The notes below the pieces were generated by a model. The model had not been told where the DNA came from, made no database searches, and saw only the letters and a program-made list of their open reading frames with translations. Source: Hygrophila difformis (lineage: Eukaryota > Streptophyta > Magnoliopsida > Lamiales > Acanthaceae). Taken from it: a stretch of 64,000 bases of DNA. The DNA is taken from positions 19,633,468 to 19,697,467 of the forward strand of contig JAOANR010000001.1 of the NCBI GenBank assembly GCA_030278955.1. Direction: 5' to 3'. Below, piece after piece: positions 1 through 10,664 of the stretch (position 1 is the stretch's first letter; every line of letters begins with the position of its first letter). The translations under genes were made by a program, and so were the position numbers.

Positions 1-466
1 AGAATCTTGTTCGCCCCATAAAACCTCAAAAGCTACAACACAGCCGAATTAAACCACACACTGGGGCACGATTGCACATAATTTTTCATAAAACCAACAT
101 TCACCTCTAATGATATAAAAATCAGAAAAAATCAACACCAACAAAGCATCATCCTCTCACAAAATAAGGAAAAACCAAAAAAAGTACTACTCAGCAATCA
201 TAAATCATAAATCATAATTCGAGATTAACAAACCAATCACCCTGAAACTTCTCAATAAAACTAAGGAACTTGGCCAGCGAGAATATAAAAAAGAATCTGC
301 ATATAAAAACCAATGGAATTCGGAACAGCAACAACATAAATATGGTTCAATACGCTGCCATTACTGAAACAGAAATCTTGTCATAACTTAATTGCCCTGA
401 TAACTTTTTGTTTTCTCATTTTCTGATCTCAACAATTCAAAACTATAGTTTTGGAATGTTTGAACC

Positions 467-840
467 TCACTTGGCCATCATGACCTTGACGAATTCCTTG
501 TAATTGATCTGGCCATCGCCGTCCACATCAGCCTCACGCATCATCTCATCAACTTCCTCGTCGGTGAGCTTCTCCCCAAGATTTGTCATGACGTGGCGCA
601 GCTCAGCTGCAGAAATGAACCCATTTTGGTCCTTGTCGAAAACACGGAAAGCTTCCTTGAGCTCCTCCTCGGAGTCAGTATCCTTCATTTTCCTGGCCAT
701 CAAGTTGAGAAACTCAGGGAAATCAATTGTACCATTGCCATCAGCATCAACCTCATTTATCATGTCCTGAAGCGCAGCTTCAGTTGGGTTCTGCCCCAGA
801 GAACGCATCACAGTTCCAAGCTCCTTGGTGGTGATGCAGC
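467..840 (-). CDS. CAM: Calmodulin, exon 2 only (EF-hands 2-4; first coding exon not found)
   Basis: Calmodulin is a cytosolic and nuclear Ca2+ sensor that binds target proteins. Reading leftwards, this exon encodes the end of EF-hand 1 (CITTKELG), then the loops [24 protein letters not shown] and [12 protein letters not shown], and ends VKVMMAK with a TGA at 467. It follows plant calmodulins almost residue for residue; small departures are [13 protein letters not shown] and NYKEF. The exon starts after a clear acceptor (tatttacag) at the position of the conserved phase-1 intron in the first loop. The usual first coding exon, carrying the first helix and half of loop 1, is not seen anywhere up to 3460. 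A retained-intron reading from the ATG at 871, or the internal ATG before RSLGQ, would make a protein lacking EF-hand 1. This is either a truncated gene or pseudogene, or a gene whose first exon was lost or moved. Family identity is certain; functional state is not. Confidence 0.85.
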
Positions 841-1782
841 CTGTAAATAGCCACATATAATGACACTCCATTGAAAATAGGACAGGTCAATAACAAATAT
901 AAATAGATCAATGGAAATATTGAGGAAAAATTAAAACTTGCTTCCAAAAATTGGATTCAAGGTTCAAATATAAATAACAAACAACTAAGTTGAATTCTAA
1001 TGGATAAGCATTCAAAGTTCAAAGTTTCTAATTGCCAAGGGAAATCAACCAACATAGTAAAGAATAAATCCCAATAACCTTCAATGAGTGAATAGCCAAC
1101 GGGCATTTGTGTAGATGAACCACAAGCGAATGTTGTCACTTCAATAAATTTCGAGTCAAAGTATCTAGGGTGCTTCAGAATACTTATTTTCTAAAGAAAC
1201 TTCAACAAATGTAAGACCTTTTCCTTTTGACCAAAGTAGTACTGGTAATTTAAACAATTTAAGCAACAAATGTAATTACTCTCTAAATAAACAATTTAAG
1301 CACTACACGAGATATTGTGAAGTGATTTCCCTATGCATCTACTATGAGAATTAAGGAGCAGCCATATCAGAATTACATCCCACAACAACCTCATAAACTT
1401 AGTAATTCTCAGCATTTCCATTGTCTAACAAAACAAAGGCTTGTTTAAATGAAGAAACTCTAAAAACAAACAACACGCACAAAAAATCCATTAAAAACAA
1501 CAACAATACGGCAAACTCGACTCAATAATCTAACTCGCCTATAAGGCACACGTGAACGATGAATCGATCGTGTGACCAACATCACATGACTGCGACAAAT
1601 TAAACCAAGCATCTCCAAAATGTCAAAATCAGAATGGCACACAGTGCAACGAGCGGCGATCGGAACGCGCGGTGCCGGCGCCCGTTCCTCCAAAATACAG
1701 TGCAAGAACACGAAACAATCATTAAATTTGATCCCAATTCCGAACCCCAAACAATAACCCTAAAATTATAAAGAATCCTTAC
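841..1782 (-). other. Presumed calmodulin intron, no gene seen
   Basis: AT-rich sequence between the candidate leader and calmodulin exon 2. I searched both strands for the missing calmodulin N-terminus (ADQLT...FSLFDKDGD-like) and did not find it. Short ORFs here have no recognisable family. Confidence 0.4.
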
Positions 1783-1976
1783 CTCCTGCGCACACATCGG
1801 GCAGGGACGAATGGGTGGGAAGGGGATTGGATCCGCCGGGGTTGGCGGAAAAGAGAGTGCAGAGCGATTAGGGGTAAAGAGCTTGAAAGCTTGAAGAGGA
1901 TTTCTGAGCGGTACGAGATGGAAGCGAAAACGAAAACAAGGGCAAAAGAGCAGAATGACGCAATTGGGAGCCCCAA
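1783..1976 (-). other. Candidate 5' exon / leader of the calmodulin gene
   Basis: On the minus strand this pyrimidine-rich, exon-like stretch ends in a good donor (GAG|gtaagg), about 940 bp before the calmodulin acceptor at 841, a usual distance for the calmodulin first intron. Its only late ATG would give MCAQE and, being phase 0, would join out of frame to exon 2. It therefore behaves as a leader, not as a coding exon. Inference only; transcript data would decide. Confidence 0.35.
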
Positions 1977-2064
1977 ACGACGTCGTTTTTGATTTTACTG
2001 TTCCTAAGGAACAACTGTAGACAACTGTAGCATTTCCCCCCTTGACACTTATATATATTAGAGA

Positions 2065-2156
2065 TATAGGATTGTTGATGGGCTTGAAACCTCAACCAAG
2101 TGTATACAAGTGTATATACATTTGGTTGAGGTTTCAAGCCCATCAACAATCCTATA
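2065..2156. repeat. Perfect 35-bp inverted repeat with 22-nt loop
   Basis: The arm at 2065-2099 is exactly the reverse complement of 2122-2156. It lies just upstream of the calmodulin leader, inside a patch of other repeats. It may be a small MITE or a hairpin-forming end of the SINE-like sequence that follows. Confidence 0.9.
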
Positions 2157-2182
2157 TATATATATTGACTAGTTGGGGTGGA

Positions 2183-2480
2183 TGTTAAAGGGAGGTTGGG
2201 GATCGAGCCCCATCTCCAACAACCCAACATGTATATTTGGCAGGTAGCCTAGATGTATATATGGAAAAGGGTTAGGTGCATGACCTGCGATTCGAACCCG
2301 GGCAGGATTGTTACATAAAAGTGCACTTGGTTAACATCCTTCCCTTGTGATAGATGTTAAAGGGAAGGTTGGGGGTCGAGCTCCATCTCCAACAACCCAC
2401 CATGGGGTGTTGTGATTCACACATAGGGAGGGATTAGGGTGCATAATTTGCAGATCCAGCCCAAAGAGGGTTGTTACAAT
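2183..2480 (-). repeat. SINE-like repeat patch with B-box-like sequence
   Basis: A module reading roughly 'ttaaaggga(a)ggttgggg(a/g)tcgag...ccatctccaacaaccc' occurs twice (about 2183-2230 and 2347-2402). It alternates with a second module, 'gggttaggtgcat' / 'ggattagggtgcat'. On the minus strand 'gggttcgaatcgc' near 2290-2302 resembles a pol III B box. This suggests tRNA-derived repeat copies; no clean ends were found. Confidence 0.4.
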
Positions 2481-2758
2481 AATTGTAGTTTTTAAAATAA
2501 ATTTAAATAACTAATTTAAATAACTTCTGAAACTCTCACAAGCTATTAACAATATCTTATGTCAGTAGTGTTTATGTTTGAAACTCCAATCTTTAAAAGT
2601 GTGTATGTAGAATGAGAAATTTATTTTATGGTAGACATTGACACCTATGCATCGGTAAAGGTGTGTGGGAGTCCAAGCCAGATAAATTACAGAATGAGAT
2701 ATTTATTTTGGTATAACTTTTCTAAGGACTTAAAGTTCTTAAAAATTCAAAGAAAAAA

Positions 2759-2990
2759 ATGTTAGAAAGACAATGGAAATGAGGTTTCGGCCCTAAACCA
2801 ATTGATAATAGGTGGAGTGACTCTAGTCAATATACAAAGGGGGCATCCCAATATATAAGTGGGGCTCTGATACCATGTTAGAAAGACGATGAATATAAGG
2901 TTCCAAAAGAAGACCAATTGGTAATGGATGGGGTTGCCCATATTCATATAAACAAGTGGGTATCCCAACATATAAGTTATGTAAGATTAT
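2759..2990. repeat. Two imperfect 116-bp tandem repeats
   Basis: The phrase atgttagaaagac recurs at 2759 and 2875. Each copy is followed by a similar 'ccaattg(a/g)taat...tgg' and 'catcccaa(t/c)atataag' run. The string gctctgatacca between them is the complement of the common plant primer-binding motif TGGTATCAGAGC, hinting at an old retroelement end. Confidence 0.5.
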
Positions 2991-3395
2991 TTTGTTTTAC
3001 AGACTTAAAATTGAATTAGGAAGACAGTGGTTGAAAACTTTGTTGCCTCATATCAGGTCAGGATTTAAATCACCTACCATTTATGTCATAACTCTACGGT
3101 AAAATAAATTAATTCTTTCATTCCTTTTCGTTATATGATCAATTTTTTAAGATGAATACACGGTATTCAAAAATTTGAAAATAAGGAAGAATCTTTAAAT
3201 AATGTATCGATTAAATATAATTTGCTTTTTCATTTCAGCAAAACTCATAATTGTAGTATATCACTAAAGAATTTAATAATAAATAGGTCATTGCTTTTTT
3301 GGTAAGATTAATGAAAAGAGTACTATAGTGCTTTTTAATTTATTTTTTTATTTTTAGCAAAATAAATCCAATATATGATACGCTTATTTTCCACC

Positions 3396-3403
3396 TATAA
3401 AAA
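3396..3403 (+). promoter_or_regulatory. TATA box of the carboxypeptidase gene
   Basis: ctataaaaat lies about 70 bp upstream of the ATG at 3468, in AT-rich sequence. The spacing fits a short leader. Confidence 0.55.
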
Positions 3404-3467
3404 TAAGGAATCACCAAACTAACAAAGCCACAAGTTTTTCTAGATAGGAAAAAACGATTCTTAGACA

Positions 3468-6330
3468 ATGACTTGTTGGGCATCCTCATCACATTGTATT
3501 CTACTTCTTTTCCTTGTCGCTTTTGTTTCTCCTTTGGTAGCCAATGGTTCCTTTAAGCCTTCGCCCTCTTTGGCATCAATTCTGTTCAAACAATCGGAGA
3601 GGATAATAAAAGGGTTCAATTTATCTCCTTCCCGGAGTATCAATATCGTCGCAAAAGATCCATTTGCTGGTGCTCCAAAAATCGTTGAGAAAAGTTTTCG
3701 ATTTCCACGACTGAGTGCCTATCGAACAGGAGGTTCTAATGACACAAGTTTGCAAGAGTTTGGGCATCATGCTGGCTATTTTAGTCTTCCTAATACTAAA
3801 GGAGCAAGGTAAACATGATTTTATATTATATTAATTTTGGTTTATTTTGCGTTTGAATTGAGATTGGAAATTGGAATGGGAATGATTTGATGGGGGCCTA
3901 GTTTGGGATCAATTAAGTTATTTACATACTCGTATAAAATTCTGTAGGTGCAGGCATGTTAGGAGGCTTGTATATTTTGTGATGGGTTACCAATATGTGG
4001 CTTGCGTATAAAACATTTTATATGGTGCATCACAGTATGAGTCATGCAAATCACATAATTAGTTGTGAATATAGGTGGAAGTGACATAGCTGTCACACAC
4101 ATGGCATATAAACCCCTCTAAATAAAAAAATAATAATAATAATAATAAAAATTACCACATGACAAATAAAAATATTTTCCCATCACAAGACTAATCCATC
4201 ACAATACACAGTCGCGCGCCCATCACACCAATCTCATCCTATCATAATACCACCTTCCCCAACCGTTAATTAAATACGGTTCTGTGGATTGTTAAGTTAA
4301 CCTCAGAATTAAGGGTTGGTATTGCAGAATGTTCTATTATTTCTTTGAATCAAGAAGGAACAACACAGCAGCCCCAGTTGTCGTGTGGTTAACAGGAGGA
4401 CCAGGATGTAGTAGCTCCCTCGCTTTGTTTCATGAGAATGGACCTTTTCACTTGTCTCCTGACTTGTCCCTAACTTGGAATGAATTTGGTTGGGATCTGG
4501 TATTATTCTCACCTTATTTTGACGACTAATATATGTTACGAATTCAACTCGTTAATATCTGAGTTTATTGGACAGGAGTCGAACATAATTTATATCGACC
4601 AGCCAACGGGAACAGGGTTTAGTTATTCTACTTCCCGGGCCGACATTCGTTCCACCTCCGAGGAAGCTGGCGTCGATTTCTACAGCTTCTTACAGGTCTC
4701 TGTAAATCGAATATAAACTTCCAACTCAAAACTGAAAACCAATTGAGTTTGAAATTGAAAATCATATTCGTTTTTACTAATTATATTCATGTACATTGAA
4801 TACTATCTTTGAATTACACAACATTATATAACATCATAGGCGTTCTTTAAGAAGCACCCAGAATATGCAAAGAACGACTTGTACATCACTGGAGAATCCT
4901 ATGCTGGACATTATATTCCTGCTTTTGCTGCCGAGATTCAACGAAGAAACAAAAATAAAGGAGCTGGCACCCCAATCAACTTGAAAGTACGTACGTTTCC
5001 ATTTTATTTCTATCATGTGTCTTCTTCTTTCTTCTTTTCTATCAGAGTTCTGCTTGAGCAAAACATATGACTTTAGAAATTGGAAAACAGGGAATCGCAA
5101 TAGGAAACGGTATGACAAACCCCACCATTCAGTATACAACATACACTGAATTTGCTTTAGCCGCGAAGATTATAAACAAGACTGCATTTGACGAGTTAAG
5201 CAGTTTAGTTACAGAATGCGGGAAGGAAGCACAAGAATGTGGTAATTCACTAACTTTTGGTTCTATCTTTTTTGTTACTTATTGAAATTAAGGATATACA
5301 ATCCGAATTCCCACGTTGTTTCCATTGATATGATTAATTTACCTATGAGAGTTTCACGGCAGGCAATGGTCCCTCCTCATCCCAGTGTGAATCAGGAATA
5401 GCATTACAGACTTGCAACCACCTTTTCAACAGGATTCTTTCCTATGCGCCCGGTATAAATGTAACACTATCTCTCTAAGCCTTTAATCTTCAAAGCCATT
5501 CCAGCTATATAATCTGTTGAACATAGAAACTACAGCATTGTTGAACAATGGTGGTGTTAATTTGATTGCTTAATATTGCTGTTGAAAGTTACAATTCACA
5601 ATAGAAATGCAGTAATTCAGCAACGCTCATATATTAAATACTATTAATATATGAGCTTTGCTGCATTAATACTGGAGTAACACTAAGAAGTTAACAAATT
5701 TGAGCATTATTGGACTTTTTTAAGACCAACATTTGTGAATAATATTTGTTTGTTTCGTTAATATAGTACTACGACATTCGTAAAAAATGTGGAGGATCGC
5801 TATGCTATGACTTCTCCGACGTGGATAAGTTTCTAAACCAAAAGACGGTGAAAGACGCCTTGGGTGTTAAAGACATAGAGTTTGTTTCATGCAGCGAAGA
5901 CGTACAATTCGCAATGTTAGGGGATTATTTTAAAAATTCCATGGTTTACATTCCTCCGTTGCTTCAAGATGGGGTGAAGGTATTAATATATGCAGGAGAA
6001 TACGATCTCATCTGCAACTGGCTAGGTAAGAACAGAAGTTATTTTCATTTTTAACAGGTGATAACATTGAAGTATATATGTCGAGAATAATTTGGGAAAT
6101 GTTCAGGGAATTCAAAATGGTTGGATGACATGAAATGGGCGGGTCAGAATGCGTACCTGTCGGCTAATAACACCGAGTTTGTGGTGGGCGCAGACAAGTT
6201 TGGGTTGCAGAAAAGCAGCGGACCTCTGACATTCTTGAAGCTATATAATGCCGGTCATTTGGTTCCGATGGATCAACCCAAAGCGTCACTGGAAATGTTA
6301 AGTAGATGGATGGCAGGGAAACCTCTGTGA
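3468..6330 (+). CDS. Serine carboxypeptidase-like protein, complete, 8 exons
   Basis: A family S10 peptidase that enters the secretory pathway and acts in the vacuole or apoplast, releasing C-terminal residues; some relatives are acyltransferases. Exons by GT-AG sites: 3468-3808, 4328-4499, 4576-4695, 4840-4986, 5091-5241, 5363-5460, 5767-6025, 6107-6330. The joins stay in frame for 1512 nt, giving 503 residues, a normal length. There is a hydrophobic signal peptide (about residues 1-27) and a propeptide, then the oxyanion motif GGPGCSS. The catalytic residues are Ser231 (GESYAGHY), Asp423 (GEYDLICNW) and His480 ([11 protein letters not shown]). Overall wording is closest to the plant SCPL47/48/49 group, which are peptidases rather than acyltransferases. 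A TATA box sits at 3396. Nothing suggests inactivity. Substrate is unknown. Confidence 0.93.
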
Positions 6331-7146
6331 AAGAACACCAGTGAAGACATTGATGAGATCAAAGATTGCCATATTTTTCTCTTTATGTAATAAGTCATTA
6401 AGTTTAATTTGCTGTGAAATGCAGGAGTAATTAATCTTGCAATTTATAAAGCCATATACAGACCAATAGTGTTTCTGGCATATAAATCCTTTTATCAGTT
6501 TATGTATTCTCTCAAATTCCTACAAGCACGGACAAGGAAAAGAAATGATCAAATTTATGTTCCAATTTATGATCAAATTTATTTATAAGTTTATGTTGCA
6601 ATAGATTGTATTGATACCAATACTTTTTTCCGTATGTGTGGAAAATAATTTGGTCAGAAGGCTTGGCACTGAAAATCTATTGAGCTAGATTGCGGCTGTA
6701 AAACCTGATCCATTTTTATACAGAGCTTTTATCAGTTGTAGAATACAAGGACAGAATGTGGGATGATATATTCACCACTGAATATATTCAACACATGAAA
6801 AACCTAAACGATGTCGAGACCAGAACTGCTCTGTTATTAACTTCATGTGACATAACTTGCTTTGAAAAATCTAGCAAGGAAAATATTACAAACCAATTGA
6901 GAAAAAAAAAAAGTTTATTATATCCTAAATATTGAAACAAAATTTAGCTTCGTTTCTTCCATGTCCACATGAATTTGCACTGCAAAAATACTCCATATAT
7001 CTACTTTCAGTTGTTAATATCAGGGGACATATGAAGCTGCAACAGTTATGCTTTACTGTAGATTTCATTACAATCAAACCAAACCACCATTGTACCTTCA
7101 TAAATATTTCAAATATTTAAAGTTAAATGAATATCACTCACTACTA
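6331..7146. other. Intergenic: 3' region of the carboxypeptidase gene, no gene seen
   Basis: Begins with the probable 3' UTR (AT-rich, taatgcagg-type sequence, several possible poly(A) signals). No coding potential was recognised on either strand. Confidence 0.5.
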
Positions 7147-7417
7147 CTACCTCCGTCTCAGTATATTTGTTACGGATGGTTTTTTGACACTATTCACTGT
7201 TTAACTTTGATTTGAATTTTTATCAAAGCTATGTAAGAAAAAATATAGTCAAGTGACATCTTGTTAGATTCGTCTAATCTTGTAGTTTTAGACAAATAAC
7301 TTTTTATAACTTTTCGTTGTACACAATTTAAGTTATTAACCGTTAAAAATGTGTTAAAAACGTGTATCGGCATACGTGCTGGGTGGGTCCGTAACAAAAA
7401 TAGTGAGATGGATTAAG
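7147..7417. mobile_element. Stowaway-type MITE
   Basis: Flanked by TA at 7145-7146 and 7418-7419. The ends are inverted: CTACCTCCGTCTCAG...TTACGGA on the left matches CTTAATCCATCTCAC...TTACGGA read from the right. The CTNCCTCCGT-type end, TA duplication and 271-bp length are typical of Stowaway (Tc1/mariner-derived) elements. No coding sequence. Confidence 0.8.
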
Positions 7418-7988
7418 TACTATTTAGGTATACTCAGTGCTTATGGTGTTCGAGATCCTTTTAGCTCCATTTTTCGCATTATAGCTCTTCTATCTCATTG
7501 GAGATGTCTAACGTAACTACATTATCTATTGCATATTTGCATTTCTTTTATGTAAGGTCTACACCCCTAGATTTACTCTGCATTCTCTCTAGACAATTTC
7601 CAGATTACTCTAAGCACCATACTACCGCTGAATATAATTATAGTAGACGTCCAAAAACGTTTGCTCAACAATAAATGAACTCTAACAATAAATGAACTCT
7701 AAGAATATAAGTCTAAACGTTTGCTCAGCAAGGATAATAAATGAAGCTCGAGATGGAAGGTGCCTAAAGTTTTTGTTCGCATATAGGGCAGGGCAATTGC
7801 TAACTAATGAACTCTAAGAATATAAGTCTTGCCCATCTACTGATTCTATCACTAAGCGCAAATACAAACAATACTTAGCTGAGGCTGAGTTGCAATATAC
7901 CATCATTCTTAAAACTAGCTATGTTAAGAGAAAAACAGAAGTCTCAAACGTGCAGGTTTACTTGTACTAAACACATACAGACCATAGC

Positions 7989-8371
7989 TGATAGGAACCA
8001 AATACGAATTGATAGAACTACCCAAATTAAAAGAGAAAACCCAAGCGGCAATCTTCCGCTCGTCAGCCTCTGGCTCACTTTGATTACAAATCTTTTCTCC
8101 CCCTCACAAACCTAATGCTACTGACTTATATTCTAAGCAAAATAAGGCCTACGTCCCATAAGTCAAAACAATTAAATAATAATAACGTATAGAACAAGAA
8201 TAAATCAAGGCCCCCTGAACAAAATAAAATATATGCCTAAATCTTATTCCTGCCTAAATCTTATTCCGGTTTCCGCGACGATACACAACTAGAGGCCTTG
8301 GACCAGCATCATCTTCACTCTGTATTCCCTCGTCTACAATTCCTTCAGCTTCAACTACATGCTCTCTATCA
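7989..8371 (-). repeat. 3' LTR of the gypsy element
   Basis: 383 bp, one base shorter than the partner LTR, with about six substitutions. The pol reading frame runs about 118 nt into this LTR and stops at 8254. Confidence 0.95.
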
Positions 8372-10664
8372 ACTCCTTCCCCCTGCACAACAACCTTGTC
8401 CTCAAGGTTGAAATCCGGAAATTGTTTACGAAACTCAGCCACCTCCACCCATGTTGCTTCATCTGGAGATTGCCCCAACCACTGAACCAGCACCTGTTCA
8501 ACCTCTCTCCCATACAGTTGTCCCGTCCGTTGTGCCAGGATTATTTCTGGCTCAAACACAGGAACCACAGGCAGCGCCAAACTGTCTGGCAACTCCCCCT
8601 CCACTGGATGGTCACCTATCACACGACGCAATTGGGAAACATGAAACACTGGATGAATTCTGCTAGCAGCCGGTAACAACAACTTATAAGCAGTAGGGCC
8701 TATGCGACTTTCCACCAGAAACGGACCATAAAATTTGGCAGACAACTTGTGATGAGTTTGTCGTGCCAATGAAGTTTGTCGATATGGCCGTACCTTTAAG
8801 AATACACGATCTCCCACTGCAAATTCAATATCCCGACGGTGGCGATTGGCATATTTCACCATTTGGTGCTGAGCTCGCTCCAAATTCGCTTTAAGTCGCC
8901 TCAATATCATGTCCCGGCTTCCCAACACCTCCGCCACTGCCGCAACTTGGCATTCTCCTGGTAGATATCGTTGAATGGAGGGAGGTGTCCTGCCATAAAC
9001 CACTTCAAATGGCGTCACCTTGGCAGCTGTTTGATATGCAGTGTTATACCAATATTCTGCCCAAGGAAGCCAATGCACCCACTGCTTCGGCTGCTCAAAA
9101 GTGAAGCAACGGAGATACGTCTCCACCACTCTATTTAATACTTCCGTTTGACCGTCCGTCTCAGGATGATATGCGGAACTGAAACGCAGCTTGGTACCTG
9201 ACAAAGCAAACAACGCTTTCCAAAATGCACTCACAAAAATTGGGTCTCTGTCACTGATGATGGAACGTGGGATACCATGTAGCCTAACAATCTCCTTAGC
9301 AAATATTTCTGCTACCCCCCTAGCCGTGATTGGATGTTTCAAAGCCACAAAATGTCCATACTTGGACAGTCTGTCCACCACTACTAGAATGATTGAATAG
9401 CCCTGAGACTTGGGTAGACTAGTTATAAAATCCATCGAAACATCCTCCCAAATTAATTCAGGAATAGGTAAAGGCTGGAGTAATCCACCTGGTGCCATAG
9501 CTTCATATTTTGATTTCTGACACACCAAGCATTGTGCCACATATTGTTGCACCCTTCGAAACATGCCTTTCCAATAAAGATTTCCTGCCAAACGCCTATA
9601 TGTCCGGAAGGCTCCTGCATTCCCCCCTGTTGGAGTGTCATGGAACTCATGCAAAAGCCTCGGAATCCATTCTGAATTTGCAGCCAATACCAGCCTATCC
9701 TTGTAAAACAACAACCCCCCTCGCACAACAAATCCCACTCGGCTCCCTGGTTGATTCGTGATAGCTCGGACAACCGCCTGACAGAACTCATCTTGCAATT
9801 GTTCGTCTTTGATGTTCTGTCTATCCAACCATTCAGGTTCACTGAGAGCTGCTAACTCACCCTCTTCCCCACGCCTCGATAATTCATCAGCAGCGTTATT
9901 AGATGCTCCCGTCTTATATTCAATCACCAAATCATAACCCAACAATTTAGCCATCCAAGTTTGTTGCGCTGGGGTTCCAATCTTTTGAGACCAAAGGTGT
10001 TTCAAGCTGCGATGGTCGGTACGCACCACAAATCTCCTTCCCAGTAAATAAGGCCGCCAATGTTGTACAGCCAACACTAATCCCATCATTTCCCGTTCGT
10101 ATGTAGAGGCAGTTTGCGTGTTCTTTGACAATGACTTGCTAAAAAATGCGATAGGACGGCGATCTTGAATCAGAACCGCTCCCAACCCGGTACCGGAAGC
10201 GTCACACTCTATCACGAATGGTCGATCAAAATTAGGAACAGCTAAAACAGGGGCTTCGGTCATGGCCTTTTTCAGCCGCTCAAAAGCCTCTTCCGCTGCC
10301 ACTGTTAGCTCAAACTTTACGCCATCTGCCCATAATTACGCAAGAACCTCCTATAATAGCTTGTTAATCCGAGAAAACCCCGAACGTCCCGAACCGAACG
10401 TAGTCTAGGCCATCCCAACACAGCACTCACTTTCTCAGGATCCATCGCCACTCCATCCCTGGAAATGATATGTCCCAAGTATTCCACCTTCAAGCTCCCA
10501 AAAGCACATTTCTTGCGATTGGCTTTCAACTGATTGTCCTGTAAAATTTGAAGAACCACTTCCAAGTGTCGCAGATGGTCCTCCCATGTATGGCTATATA
10601 CCAGGATGTCATCAAAGAATACTAATACAAACTTCCTGAGGAACGGTCTGAACAAATCATGCAT
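8254..10664 (-). pseudogene. RT-RNase H-integrase-chromodomain part of gypsy polyprotein
   Basis: The first part (10664-10317) carries the RT active site [13 protein letters not shown] and ends in a stop. A small deletion at about 10303-10318 removes the RT/RNase H linker and shifts frame. The second part (10302-8254, 682 codons from a GTG) has RNase H (IECDASGTGLGAVL; YEREMMGLVLAV; VRTDHRSLKHLW) and an integrase zinc domain ending CLVCQKSK. In that domain the second His position reads GGN, not GGH (near 9620), so zinc binding is doubtful. The integrase core keeps its D (MDFITSLP), D (ISDRDPIF) and E (TDGQTEVLNR). The C-terminus contains EVEQVLVQWLGQSPDEATWVE, a chromodomain-like fold that targets integration to chromatin. 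Confidence 0.92.
8372..8386 (-). promoter_or_regulatory. Polypurine tract of the gypsy element
   Basis: On the minus strand GCAGGGGGAAGGAGT directly abuts the 3' LTR, where plus-strand priming is expected. Confidence 0.8.

Noticed and set aside
3461..3643. Minus-strand ORF over the carboxypeptidase signal-peptide exon
   Set aside because: Shadow of the real exon on the other strand.
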